DNA of 64,000 nt from Prosthecobacter debontii (GCF_900167535.1 NZ_FUYE01000009.1:1-64000), one strand, 5' to 3'. Counted from the stretch's first letter, positions 44,887 through 53,950 are shown. The notes: generated by a model from the letters alone, not told the origin. A program made the numbers and translations.

Positions 44887-46173
44887 TTACACCACCGCAT
44901 AGTCCGCCGGGTTTTCGTCGTAGATGGCGAAGCGGGTCATGAAGCGGAGGAGATTGCGGCTGTAGGGGTGGTTGGTGAGGCCACCACCTGCCATGCCGGA
45001 GATGTTTTTCTCAAAGTGACGCTGCATGATCATGCTGATCTTGCCCGGGAACATCTGAGACATGCGAGTGCCGGTGCGCTGGAGGGCAAAGATATGGCCC
45101 CCGTAGAAGAGATCCACCAGTTCCTGCCACGCGCAGAGCATATCGCGGAACCAATCGAGATAGTTCTGGAAGGCGCGATCCCAGTTGCCGGGGCGATTTT
45201 TAACAATGGCCTCGGCCAATTCCTCAGCAGAGGTCATGGCCATGCACAGACCGGGGGAGAGCATGGGGTCCACGAAACCAAAGGCATCTCCCACGCAGAC
45301 CCAGCCATCGCCATGGGCTTGCTCGGAGATGAGCTGATAGTTGGCATAGGTGGTCACTGGCGTGATTCGCTTACGCTTCATGCAGGCCTCGGCCAGGGGC
45401 TTGTTCTGATCAATCACTGCCTCGAGCTGTTCCTCGGGGGTCTTCCCGTATTGCTTGGCGTGTTCTTTATCGAACACCACACCGATGCTCAAGGCATTGC
45501 GCAGAGGGATGCGCCAGGACCATCCGTGCTTCAGACGGGTGATCACGGCTTGGCCTTCCGGCTTCGGCATCTCGCAGTTTTCGTAATGAGCGAAGTGAGA
45601 GACGTCCTTGCGGTCACCGATGGCGGCTTTGATGCCCAGCAGCTTGGCAAAGAGACGACGGCGGCCGCTGGCATCCACCAGCAGATCCGGCTGCTGGCCT
45701 TTCCAGTCGGGGACCAGGGCCAGTGTTTCAGGGCTCAGGCGCGGCACCTTTTCACCACGCTCGGTGGTGCCCACCTGCAGCTTCACATCGCAGGGGATGA
45801 AGCGGGCTCCGGCCTTGAGTGCGGTTTCATGGACGAGATCATCAAACTCACGCCGGGGGACGTTGTAGGCGTAGGTGGGTAGCACCCCGCGCATGGCTGT
45901 GAAGGACAGCTCCAGGGCGTCATTTTCATCGAAGATCCACGTCACCCCGGGCTTGTAGGTGCCGAGCTTAGCCACCTCCTCTTCGATGCCGAGATGACGG
46001 AAGACATTCACCAGCCGTGGCACCAGGGACTCTCCCACCACCATGTCAGGCCGCTTGCCATCGTCGAAGAACACAGCATCCACCCCCTTTTTTGCCAGTA
46101 AGCAGGCGAGGGTGGCACCGGCAGGACCAGCGCCGACGATGCCGACGCGGAGGGGTTTGGAAGCGATCATCAT
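44887..46173 (-). CDS. FAD-dependent oxidoreductase with flavin-halogenase motifs
   Basis: A ~428-residue flavoprotein. The FAD-binding Rossmann motif is GIVGAGPAGATLACLLAKKG (11-30), and a second FAD block is GDAFGFVDPMLSPGL. The signature WxWxIP of flavin-dependent halogenases is present as WSWRIP (218-223), along with a VVGESLVP block after the FAD motif and a lysine (K74) in LGTYKPGVTWIF, where halogenases carry the catalytic lysine. This suggests a halogenase or a close non-halogenating relative. The substrate is unknown. It is divergent from trpC with a 155-base gap. Start: ATG 46173, with a second at 46170. Confidence 0.72.
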   Translation of the reverse strand: MMIASKPLRVGIVGAGPAGATLACLLAKKGVDAVFFDDGKRPDMVVGESLVPRLVNVFRHLGIEEEVAKLGTYKPGVTWIFDENDALELSFTAMRGVLPTYAYNVPRREFDDLVHETALKAGARFIPCDVKLQVGTTERGEKVPRLSPETLALVPDWKGQQPDLLVDASGRRRLFAKLLGIKAAIGDRKDVSHFAHYENCEMPKPEGQAVITRLKHGWSWRIPLRNALSIGVVFDKEHAKQYGKTPEEQLEAVIDQNKPLAEACMKRKRITPVTTYANYQLISEQAHGDGWVCVGDAFGFVDPMLSPGLCMAMTSAEELAEAIVKNRPGNWDRAFQNYLDWFRDMLCAWQELVDLFYGGHIFALQRTGTRMSQMFPGKISMIMQRHFEKNISGMAGGGLTNHPYSRNLLRFMTRFAIYDENPADYAVV

Positions 46174-46328
46174 AGGGCAGTCTCGATGTGGAAAAATAGG
46201 TGTGCTGCCGCAGGGCGCAACCTTGAGCAAGAACTGTCTAACTTTTTATCCTCGGGCCTCACGTAAAGCTGCAACTTGCACTGCGGCAGATCGCCCCCAT
46301 CTTCCGCACCCCCTTTCCCTTTCTTTCT

Positions 46329-47111
46329 ATGAATAAGCTGGATGAGATCATCGCGCACAAGCGCACCGAAGTGGAGAAGCTGCTGCCCCGCCTAGAAAAG
46401 CTGCGCGCGGCCGCCACCCTGAGGGATGATTTCCGGTCCCTGGAAGATGCCCTGCGCCTGGACCCCACCCGCCTCGGCATGATCGCGGAGGTGAAGCGCG
46501 CATCCCCCTCCGCAGGCACCATCTCGGCAGATTTCAACCCGCTCACCATCGCTCAGGGCTATGAAAAAGCCGGAGCGACGGCCCTCTCCATCCTCACCGA
46601 TGAAAAGTATTTCCAAGGTCGCCTGGAATACCTCTCCCTCGTGCGTGAGCAGGTGGACATCCCGTGCCTGCGTAAGGACTTCATCATCCACGAGGCCCAG
46701 ATTTATGAAGCCGTCGTCGCCGGGGCCGATGCCATCCTGCTCATCGTTGCCGCACTGAAGCAGGACGAACTCGTCAAGCTGCTCGACATCGCCCACACCT
46801 TCCAGCTCGATGTGCTGATGGAAGTTCACGATCTTCCGGAATTGGAACGCGCTCTGGAAACCGATGTGCGCATCCTTGGCGTGAACAATCGCAATCTGAA
46901 GTCCTTCACCGTGGACATGGCCACCACCGAGGCCCTGGCCGAGGAAGTGCCAGATGACCTCCTGCTGGTCTCTGAAAGTGGCATCAAAACCCCCGAAGAC
47001 GCCGCCCGCCTCGCCGCAGCCGGGGCCGACGCCTTGCTGGTGGGTGAGACCCTGATGCGCAGCCAGAACATTCTCGTGGATCTGCCTCTGCTCCGGGCGC
47101 AGAAGCCGTGA
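46329..47111 (+). CDS. trpC: Indole-3-glycerol phosphate synthase
   Basis: A 260-residue TIM-barrel enzyme converting CdRP to indole-3-glycerol phosphate in tryptophan synthesis. The strand-end motifs are IAEVKRASPSAGTIS, ALSILTDEKYFQG, CLRKDFIIHEAQIYEA, GADAILLIVAAL, LDVLMEVHD, ILGVNNRNLKSF and LLVSESGIKTPEDAARL with GADALLVGETLM. Full length, and a single-function enzyme (no TrpF domain). Not part of a trp operon here. Confidence 0.95.
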   Translation: MNKLDEIIAHKRTEVEKLLPRLEKLRAAATLRDDFRSLEDALRLDPTRLGMIAEVKRASPSAGTISADFNPLTIAQGYEKAGATALSILTDEKYFQGRLEYLSLVREQVDIPCLRKDFIIHEAQIYEAVVAGADAILLIVAALKQDELVKLLDIAHTFQLDVLMEVHDLPELERALETDVRILGVNNRNLKSFTVDMATTEALAEEVPDDLLLVSESGIKTPEDAARLAAAGADALLVGETLMRSQNILVDLPLLRAQKP

Positions 47112-47132
47112 GAGCCAGTAGAAATTAAATGC

Positions 47133-47155
47133 CTGATCGCCGTGTTGGCGGTCAG
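47133..47155. terminator. Hairpin between trpC and the convergent ExbB-like gene
   Basis: CTGATCGCC pairs with GGCGGTCAG (one G-T pair) around a five-base loop, 21 bases after the trpC stop. The tail is weak (ACAAAATTCCTTT). Confidence 0.45.
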
Positions 47156-47220
47156 ACAAAATTCCTTTGCTAAGGGATGGGTCATGTAAGGACCCACGCT
47201 GCCTTTGACTATCTGTCTTC

Positions 47221-48006
47221 TCACCTCAGCCGCTCGGGCCCGGGGGGCGTGGGAAGAGCAGGCGGGGTTGTGGGGTGGTGGGGATCGGCGGAGTGCTTGA
47301 CCTCGAAGTGGGCGAAGAAGGTCTGGATGGTCTCGTGCAGGATGGACTCCAGGCGCACGGCGATGTTATCCAGACGGCGGACGAACCAGGTGTGGGCGAG
47401 CACGGAGGGCACCGCCACGAAGAGGCCAGCGATGGTGCAGCGCAGGGCCACACCGATTTCCTTGGCAATGGTGGCAGTATCTGGCCCGGCCTCGCTGCCA
47501 AAGGCGGAGAACATGCCTACGAGACCTGCGGTGGTGCCCAGCAGGCCCAGCAGCGGGGCCACGGTGACCATGACCTCCAGCACGGAGACGCCGCGCTCCA
47601 GGTGGTGCAGGTCCTCACGAGCGCGGGCGGTGATCGTCTCCACGCACTCTTGACGGCTGGAGAAGGTGCCGCTGATGGCGAGGCCACCCAGGCGGGCGAG
47701 CAGGGAGGGATCGTGGGCGAGGTAGTCTTGCAGGGGTTTGATATCTCCCTTGGCAGCATACTTGGGCAGGTTACGCAGTTGCTCAATGACCGTCTGAGGC
47801 AGCACGAGGTGATCTCTCAGGCGCAGGAAAGCGGAGATCATAACCGTGACTGCGGCCATGGAGCACAGCACGATGAAGAACATGACGAAGCCTCCTGTGC
47901 TGAGGAAATCCCACAGCAGGGACAGCATGCCGGGCTTCGGCCCTGGGGCGACGGCATCTGCGGCGAGGTGCAGGTGGGAGAGCAGGTCAGTAAACAATGG
48001 CTTCAT
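47221..48006 (-). CDS. MotA/TolQ/ExbB proton channel family protein
   Basis: A 261-residue inner-membrane protein of the ExbB/TolQ type. Helix 1 is FVMFFIVLCSMAAVTVMISAFL. The cytoplasmic loop carries RARGDI-like elements, and the two-helix bundle VLEVMVTVAPLLGLLGTTAGLVGMFSAF and IGVALRCTIAGLFVAVPSVLAHTWF contains the family's conserved pattern (P-LLGLLGTTxGL). A Pro-rich C-terminal tail follows. It energises an outer-membrane process with a TonB-like partner, encoded just upstream. The ATG (48006) lies within the 3' end of the preceding gene, overlapping by 20 bases. No ExbD/TolR gene is adjacent. Confidence 0.87.
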   Translation of the reverse strand: MKPLFTDLLSHLHLAADAVAPGPKPGMLSLLWDFLSTGGFVMFFIVLCSMAAVTVMISAFLRLRDHLVLPQTVIEQLRNLPKYAAKGDIKPLQDYLAHDPSLLARLGGLAISGTFSSRQECVETITARAREDLHHLERGVSVLEVMVTVAPLLGLLGTTAGLVGMFSAFGSEAGPDTATIAKEIGVALRCTIAGLFVAVPSVLAHTWFVRRLDNIAVRLESILHETIQTFFAHFEVKHSADPHHPTTPPALPTPPGPERLR

Positions 48007-48439
48007 ATTCGATCTTCACTCGTCCGTCATCGAGAGTGGGCAGGAGGTCAGCGGGTATGGGAGGTATTTGCGCATCCAAGACGGCTCGCAAGGTCAATTC
48101 GCGCAGCACGAGGTCGGAATCAGCGGTGCTGGAGAGGAATTTGATATCTTGCGGGTGGCCCTCGCGATCCACATCAAAGCGGATGCGCACCCGACCAAAG
48201 TTTAGTGGATCTCGACGAAGCCTGATGTTCGTCTGCCACTTATCCTCCACAGCACCGGTCACTTGGCGCATGTATTTTTTGAAAGATTTATTCTCAGAGC
48301 TCTGGGGAGACGTGCAATTGGACAGAGCTAGGCTCAAGCCCAACAGGCCGAAGAGTGACAGCCCCAAAAGGAATCGTCTCACAATGATTGGGGAGATGCC
48401 TGGGCCAAGGCTCATGCCGTCAGTAAACAATGGCTTCAT
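47987..48439 (-). CDS. Short TonB-C-terminal-like protein (duplicate)
   Basis: A 150-residue protein with a hydrophobic N-terminal segment (FLLGLSLFGLLGLSLALSNC, a possible atypical lipobox) and a TonB_C-like domain. The domain runs from KYMRQVTGAVEDKWQTNIRL to the end. Its C-terminal ~35 residues are almost identical to those of the larger upstream gene (LRAVLDAQIPPIPADLLPTL and DDGRVKIEYEAIVY). Its ATG (48439) lies within the 3' end of the upstream gene. It seems to have arisen by tandem duplication of that gene's end. Start might instead be an internal ATG eight codons later. Confidence 0.7.
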   Translation of the reverse strand: MKPLFTDGMSLGPGISPIIVRRFLLGLSLFGLLGLSLALSNCTSPQSSENKSFKKYMRQVTGAVEDKWQTNIRLRRDPLNFGRVRIRFDVDREGHPQDIKFLSSTADSDLVLRELTLRAVLDAQIPPIPADLLPTLDDGRVKIEYEAIVY

Positions 48440-48585
48440 ATTCGATCTTCACCCGGCCGTCATCGAGAGTGGGCATGAGGTCGGCGGGGATCGGAGGTAT
48501 TTGCGCATCCAGGATGGCTCGCAAGGTCAATTCTCGCATGCGGGGGTCGGCATCGCGAGCATCGGAGAGGATTTTCAGGTCTTGG
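47987..48585 (-). repeat. Tandem duplication of the TonB 3' end
   Basis: The stretches 47987-~48150 and 48420-~48585 are close direct repeats (about 85-90% by eye). They include the shared C-terminal coding region and the overlapping ATG context that opens the following gene in each case. This makes both gene junctions look alike: end in TTTACTGA, with the next ATG 20 bases inside. Confidence 0.75.
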
Positions 48586-49625
48586 GGGGTGCCCTTACGG
48601 TCCACGAAAAAGCGGAAGCGAACGCGGCCATAGGTGACGGAGTCCTTCGCCAGACGCACATAGAGGTGCCATTTTTTGCCGACCGCGTCCGTGACTTGAC
48701 GGGTGTAGATCCCCATCGGGGTGGCTTCGGCATCGACGGCATTGGGGCCTTCCTGGTTGATGCTGCCGTCCGTCTTGCTCGTGCGGGTGAAGGGGGAAAA
48801 GGCGTCCGCTTCGGGTTTGGGCGTATTGAGGGTGACGGGGTCATCCATCACAGGCACCGCTTTGACGATAGGCGGCGGGGCCTCTTCAGGCATGCGCACC
48901 TGGGGTTGCTGTTGAGGAGGTGTCGGTGGGGCCGGCTGGGGCGCGGGGGGAGCCGGGGGCGCTTCTTCGGCGATGGTGAGGGTGTCGGGCTTGCGCACCT
49001 CCAGGGGCAGGCGATCATTTTTGTTGGGAACCTGAGCTTGCTGATCCATTTCCGCCATCATTCGGGTCAGCGGCGTGGGGGCTTGTTTAGCCTGAGCTAT
49101 GGGTGGCAGCGGTGGCGGTGTGGCGGCGGCGACGGGCTGGGGATGCAGCGTGCCCGGCTTCGGCGGAGGCGTGGCCATGGCGCTGTCGTTTTTAAACTGG
49201 CCGTCTTTGTAGTCGCGATTGGCCAGTTCATTGGCCGCAGGTGCGGTGCCATCCAGGGTGGGCATTGGCAGGGTGGAGCCTGCAACGGCGTTTTTCTCAC
49301 TGCCCGCGCGGGTATTGCGGTCGGAGATGAACGGGGCGCTGGAGGGCTTGACGGGCGTGGCCTCGTTCTGGGTGGTGCGGATGTAATACTGCGTTTCCGG
49401 GGGGGGGGGCGGTTTGGGCGGCTGGGGCAGGAGCTGATCGGGGAAGATGAGGGTCACCTCCTCCTCTTTGGCCTTGGCCGCCTCGGCCAGCAGGTGTTGC
49501 TCGCGGAGAAACCTCAGCGCCTCTTGGATGCCCAGGGCCCAGGCCAAGATCAGCAGCAACACCACATGGATCGCCACGGAGATGGCGAGGCCCGTCTGGA
49601 AGTTTCTGTCGAGCGTCTGGGTCAC
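48420..49625 (-). CDS. TonB-like energy transducer
   Basis: A 401-residue protein with the layout of TonB: an N-terminal membrane anchor (TGLAISVAIHVVLLLILAWALGI, ~11-33) and a long Pro-rich periplasmic linker (PPKPPPPPE, APPAPPAPQPAPPTPPQQQP). A C-terminal TonB_C-like domain starts at TRQVTDAVGKKWHLYVRLA, contains YGRVRFRFFVDRKGTPQDL, and ends VKIEYEAIVY. It would transmit ExbB-derived energy to an outer-membrane partner, or serve a related TonB-like role. First gene of a three-gene overlapping operon (with 47987-48439 and 47221-48006). Confidence 0.82.
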   Translation of the reverse strand: MTQTLDRNFQTGLAISVAIHVVLLLILAWALGIQEALRFLREQHLLAEAAKAKEEEVTLIFPDQLLPQPPKPPPPPETQYYIRTTQNEATPVKPSSAPFISDRNTRAGSEKNAVAGSTLPMPTLDGTAPAANELANRDYKDGQFKNDSAMATPPPKPGTLHPQPVAAATPPPLPPIAQAKQAPTPLTRMMAEMDQQAQVPNKNDRLPLEVRKPDTLTIAEEAPPAPPAPQPAPPTPPQQQPQVRMPEEAPPPIVKAVPVMDDPVTLNTPKPEADAFSPFTRTSKTDGSINQEGPNAVDAEATPMGIYTRQVTDAVGKKWHLYVRLAKDSVTYGRVRFRFFVDRKGTPQDLKILSDARDADPRMRELTLRAILDAQIPPIPADLMPTLDDGRVKIEYEAIVY

Positions 49626-49788
49626 GTGCAGCTACGATGCCCCGACCTGGGCGGGAAGCAAGAGGGATGGTTCTGGGGTCTTGGTTCGACGTTTGGAGGG
49701 GTGAGGAAAGCGGCAGGGCCTGACCGGGAACTCACAATTTTGTTCCTTGGCTCAATGTTTCTTGATGCTGGTCTTTCACGGAATGGCC

Positions 49789-52700
49789 TTACAGGCTGCG
49801 GATATAAATGTCCTTAAACCAGATGATGCCGCTGTGGCTCTGGAGGCCGATGCTGCCGCTGCCGAGGCTGGCATTGGGGGAGTTCGGCGGTGGCCGCCAG
49901 CCGTCAGGTTGAGTCCATTCGTTGATTTGGGTGCCGTTGAGGAAGACACGGATGGTTTTATCCTGCACGATGATCTTCAGACTGAACCACTGACCGTCGC
50001 TGACCAGTTGATTGGTCAGGGGTTTGATGCCGTGGAGGCTGCCGGTCTTTTGCGTATCAATGCCGTTGTTGCAGATTTGCACCTCCACGCCCGGGGGCTT
50101 GTCATCGGAGGGGTTTCTCGCGGTGTGGATCCAGACACCGCTATTACCTTTGATCTCCGTCATGACTTTGAGATTGAGCTCGAAGTTTTTCCACGGGCCG
50201 ATGGTGCTGATGAGTGAGCCTTTTTGGTGAGCGGCTTTGATGAGGCCACCGGTGACGCTGAAGGCGCTTTTATCCCCTTCGATACGCCAGTTATTGAGAG
50301 TCCTCCCGTCAAAGAGAGCGATCCCCTGCGTGGCGGGAGCAGGGGCTGGGGATGTGCCGATTTGAGGAGGGGCATTTTGGGTGCGGATGTGGGAGAGGTC
50401 CTCACGGGCTTTTTTGACGCGCACGGCTTCGTCCAGACGCTTCTGCTGGGTGAGCTCGGTTTGGTAATCGGCGAGCAACTGCTCATAACGATCATAGAGC
50501 GGTTGGGAGTCAGATTTGCGGCTAACAATGAGTTTGGTGAGTGCGTCACGGTAGGTGAAGCGTAGCTTTTTCAGGCTCTCCGGCAGGGTTTCGAAGTCAT
50601 AGGAGGGCAGGGCTTGCTTGTCCCGGATGCGTTTGATTTCTTCCCGAAGTTTGACAGCTTCATCGAGCTGGCCGGCGGAGCTGGCGGCATCCATGGCACG
50701 CTGGACGGCGGCGAGGTATTTGCCATCCAGCTCGGCCACGGCGGTGTGATGCAGGGCCAGGATGTCGCGGTCGTAGGCGGTCTGGAACTGCGCGGCGAGC
50801 ATGCTTAGCCGCTGAGCCACATCATCTTCATTCTGAACAGGCTTCGGTGATGGTGTGGGGGTGGCGATTGTGGGCGTGCGTCTCTCGGCGTCTGAGACGG
50901 GCTCGATCCAGAGCATGATGCGGGAGAGGCCAGGCTGGAAATCATAGTCCACGTCCAGCATGCGGCCGTTACGTTCCGTGAGGCCGATGAGCTCGGGGGA
51001 GTTTCCCCAGGCACGCCAGGTGCCATCTGGCCGCTGGGCGGCATACAGGGTGCGGCCCGCTTTGACGCTAATGACCGGCGCTAAACCGGGAGGGATGGAT
51101 TGCTCCTTCACAGTCGATTCACGCGGCGGCAGGGAGAACACCTGGGGGCTGCCACTGCTGGTGAGCAAGATGACGGATTGATTGGTGCTGTCCAGTGCGA
51201 CGGTATTGAGGGTGCTGGCTGGAAACGTAGTGCGTGTGCCCAGAGTGATGTCCCAGCCTTCGACAGGCTTGCCCGGCTTGGCGACGACACAGACATCCTG
51301 GCTGGCCGCGACTGCATTGAACCCTTCGAAGAAATCTGCCGGAGGCCCTTTCTTCGTGTTGCTTCCCCACTCGGTGGTTTTGAGGATTTTACCTTCGGGG
51401 TTGAGGGCCAGTACCAGCTGATAGGGATGTAGGCAGATGCTGGCCTGAGGGTGGGTCACCTCATCCCGTCGCAGGGTTTCACCGAGCCACAGAGTGCGGT
51501 AGCCGAGGCCGCCGTTGCCGAGCTGCTCCAAGAGGGACACCATGTGACCGGCGCGGAGATCCTTGGTCTTGAACGGAGCGAGGTGAAGATTGGGCCATGC
51601 GCAGGCATAGGTCTCGCCACCTTTCCGACGCGCTGCCCAGCCATGTTCTCCGACGGCGACCTGCACGAAATCATCGAACTCGATGGCCTTGCCCAGGCTG
51701 AGGGCTTGATCCCTCCAGGTGCCGAAGATCTTTAGCCGGCCACCTTTCTGGCGGGCGTCTTTGAGCCAATCCGAAATCGGCACGGTCAGCTCACGGGCTG
51801 TCACGACGGGCTGCGCCGGAATGGAGGAGAGCGGGGGCGGCAGTGGTGAGGCGTTTTTGGTTAGGCTGGTCTGCGGGGTTGCTGTTTTCGGTTTTTCCTC
51901 TGGGACAGCTTTCACCTCTTGGAGGCCTGAGGTGGCGATTCCTTCGGGACTGTTTTCCGTGGAAGCAGCAGTCTGTTCCTCAGGAACTCGGGAGACCTCA
52001 TAGCGTCTGGAAAGCCAGCCGTAGGCTCCAGCCAGGAGCATGAGCGGCAGAGTCACCGCCCAGAAGAGCCCCATGCCACTTTTCTTGCGGCGCTGGATCG
52101 GCGTGCGGTTGCCGGGGGCAGGCGGTTTGATCGGCTTGGGCTGAGGACCCGGGGCCGCAGTCGGCACCTTTGCTGCGGGAGGAAGTGAGGTTACTTGAGC
52201 AGGCAGAGTGCCGGGAAGGGGAGTGAAGCGGATCTGATCCACATCCGTCTTCATCTCACTGGCCTGCTGATAACGCAGAGACACGTCCTGCTGGAGGGCA
52301 CGGACGACTACCCGATCCAGCCGCACATCCACTCGCACGCGCTTGCTCGGCGGCATCCATGCCCCTCGGGGTGTCTGGCCGGTGAGCATCTCATACAGCA
52401 TCACCCCCAGAGAAAACAGGTCCGCCCGGTGGTCTGCATGGCCGTAGAGCTGCTCTGGGGCGATGTAGTCTGGCGTGCCCATCACGATGTTGCTGCGTGT
52501 GAAGCTGCCGCTTTCTTCATTCATCGGGCGAGCCAAACCGAAGTCTGCCAGCTTGGCCCGGCCATCGGTGGTGAGCAGGAGATTTGCGGGCTTGATGTCC
52601 CGGTGCATCACACCGTGTGAGTGCGCGTATTGCAGCGCCTCACAGACCTGGGCGACGATTTCCAGAACTTGCTCCGGCTTCAAACCCGGGCCGTGGATGA

Positions 52701-53112
52701 TGCGGTGCAGGTCCGTGCCATCCACATACTCCATGACGAAGTAAAGGTGCCCCTGAGCGGTCTGGCCAAAGTCATAAACGGAGACGATGCCCGGATGCTG
52801 GAGTCTGGCCAGCGTGCGAGCCTCCCTTTTAAAACGACCGGTGAACTCGGCATCGTTGGCCAGCTCGGCGGGCAGCAGCTTGATGGCAATCGGGCGGTCC
52901 AGTGCGGTTTGTTTACCTCGATACACCGCCCCCATGCCGCCCCGGCCGATCAAGCACTCGATGGCATACTGGGGCAGCAGTTGGGCCAGCTCTTCCGGCT
53001 TCGGCGGCACCCAGCTCCCAGGGCCGGACGGGGGCTTGAGGCTATCCAGTCCGCGCTGGAGGAGGTCGGCCGGTTTCAGGCCCTCCAAGAGAGGATCTTC
53101 GGGAGTGCTCAT
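49789..53112 (-). CDS. Ser/Thr protein kinase fused to a DUF1080 domain
   Basis: An 1107-residue transmembrane kinase. The Hanks-type kinase domain (~50-300) shows a glycine loop GRGGMGAVY (56-64), a lysine (K78 in PIAIK), HRDIKPAN (170-177, Asp172 catalytic), DFG (190-192), and a GTPDYIAPEQL activation-segment end. After a Pro-rich linker comes one membrane helix (GLFWAVTLPLMLLAGAYGWL). The outside part is a long, possibly propeller-like region, a coiled-coil stretch (VAELDGKYLAAVQRAMDAAS, VKLREEIKRIRDKQ) and a C-terminal DUF1080-like jelly roll (ALFDGRTLNNWRIEG, NSGVWIHTARNP, HSGIIWFKDIYIRSL). It would sense an external ligand, perhaps a sugar. Encoded just downstream of an ECF sigma factor. 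Confidence 0.88.
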   Translation of the reverse strand: MSTPEDPLLEGLKPADLLQRGLDSLKPPSGPGSWVPPKPEELAQLLPQYAIECLIGRGGMGAVYRGKQTALDRPIAIKLLPAELANDAEFTGRFKREARTLARLQHPGIVSVYDFGQTAQGHLYFVMEYVDGTDLHRIIHGPGLKPEQVLEIVAQVCEALQYAHSHGVMHRDIKPANLLLTTDGRAKLADFGLARPMNEESGSFTRSNIVMGTPDYIAPEQLYGHADHRADLFSLGVMLYEMLTGQTPRGAWMPPSKRVRVDVRLDRVVVRALQQDVSLRYQQASEMKTDVDQIRFTPLPGTLPAQVTSLPPAAKVPTAAPGPQPKPIKPPAPGNRTPIQRRKKSGMGLFWAVTLPLMLLAGAYGWLSRRYEVSRVPEEQTAASTENSPEGIATSGLQEVKAVPEEKPKTATPQTSLTKNASPLPPPLSSIPAQPVVTARELTVPISDWLKDARQKGGRLKIFGTWRDQALSLGKAIEFDDFVQVAVGEHGWAARRKGGETYACAWPNLHLAPFKTKDLRAGHMVSLLEQLGNGGLGYRTLWLGETLRRDEVTHPQASICLHPYQLVLALNPEGKILKTTEWGSNTKKGPPADFFEGFNAVAASQDVCVVAKPGKPVEGWDITLGTRTTFPASTLNTVALDSTNQSVILLTSSGSPQVFSLPPRESTVKEQSIPPGLAPVISVKAGRTLYAAQRPDGTWRAWGNSPELIGLTERNGRMLDVDYDFQPGLSRIMLWIEPVSDAERRTPTIATPTPSPKPVQNEDDVAQRLSMLAAQFQTAYDRDILALHHTAVAELDGKYLAAVQRAMDAASSAGQLDEAVKLREEIKRIRDKQALPSYDFETLPESLKKLRFTYRDALTKLIVSRKSDSQPLYDRYEQLLADYQTELTQQKRLDEAVRVKKAREDLSHIRTQNAPPQIGTSPAPAPATQGIALFDGRTLNNWRIEGDKSAFSVTGGLIKAAHQKGSLISTIGPWKNFELNLKVMTEIKGNSGVWIHTARNPSDDKPPGVEVQICNNGIDTQKTGSLHGIKPLTNQLVSDGQWFSLKIIVQDKTIRVFLNGTQINEWTQPDGWRPPPNSPNASLGSGSIGLQSHSGIIWFKDIYIRSL

Positions 53113-53212
53113 GGCGCGGGAGAAAGCATGGAGATTTTAGGAAATGGGGTGGGATTTGGAAAGCATTTGTTAGGCCCAAAGGGGATTCATCTGCCCAAAA
53201 TCCATGGATTCT

Positions 53213-53950
53213 TCATAGGCATTGCATCAATTCTGAGAGCTCCGCCTTGATCTCCTCGGAGCTGGGGTCATCCAGGGTCATGCTGACTTGCTCGAACAAC
53301 AGCTCCCGCCACCGCTGGCGCAGACGAAAGACTTGGGTCTTCGTATTGGTGAGGCTCTGGCCGAGTTTGGCGGCCATGGCCTCATAGCTCTGCTCCGGCT
53401 CTACCCCTAGCCCGAGGTAAGGGCGCAGGTGTTCGAAGAGCACGCCTTTGCCTTTGTCCTCATACTCATCCTTCAGCAGCCGCAGGGTGTGCTCCAGCAC
53501 GGTGAGCGCCCAGCGCCGCTGGTAGAGGCGATCAGGGGTGAGGTGATCCACCGGCTCGTGCAGGTAGCGGTTCTCCGCCCAGGTGGTGTCCATGCTCACG
53601 ATCAGCCCGGCACCGCGTTTCTGGGCCATGCGACGTTCCGTTTCATGCGCCAGAAAGCGGCGCAAGCAGGTGAGCAGAAAGGTGCGCAGCTTTCCACGGC
53701 CGGGGTCGGCCGTCGTGAGGATGTCTCGATCCAGCATGCGGGCAAAGAAACCCTGGGTGAGATCCTCAGCATCCTCTGGACTGTAGCCGCTGCGGCGGAT
53801 GAAGGCGTAGAGGGGATACCAGTAGGCCTCGCAGAGCGTCTCCATGGCATCCAGCGCCTCAGCAGAATCATCGGCCGTGGCCTGGCGCACTAGACTCCAC
53901 CGCGTGGTGTGAAAGCAGCGGGGAATCGCCTGGAGGGAAGACAACTTCAT
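53213..53950 (-). CDS. ECF-type RNA polymerase sigma factor
   Basis: A 245-residue alternative sigma factor. Region 2: CEAYWYPLYAFIRRSGYSPEDAEDLTQGFFARMLDRD. Region 4: LGQSLTNTKTQVFRLRQRWREL, a helix-turn-helix, with a long insertion between them (MDTTWAENRYLHEPVDHL). The length and the ITRWS-like start (here HTTRWSLVRQA) match ECF proteins common in Planctomycetes and Verrucomicrobia that lie beside Ser/Thr kinases. It is 100 bases upstream of the kinase gene on the same strand, so the pair likely forms a phosphorylation-controlled system. No anti-sigma gene is near. Confidence 0.85.
   Translation of the reverse strand: MKLSSLQAIPRCFHTTRWSLVRQATADDSAEALDAMETLCEAYWYPLYAFIRRSGYSPEDAEDLTQGFFARMLDRDILTTADPGRGKLRTFLLTCLRRFLAHETERRMAQKRGAGLIVSMDTTWAENRYLHEPVDHLTPDRLYQRRWALTVLEHTLRLLKDEYEDKGKGVLFEHLRPYLGLGVEPEQSYEAMAAKLGQSLTNTKTQVFRLRQRWRELLFEQVSMTLDDPSSEEIKAELSELMQCL

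Noticed and set aside
47997-49817. 606-codon open frame on the plus strand
   Set aside because: Antisense to the TonB-like genes; open because of Pro-rich coding on the other strand.
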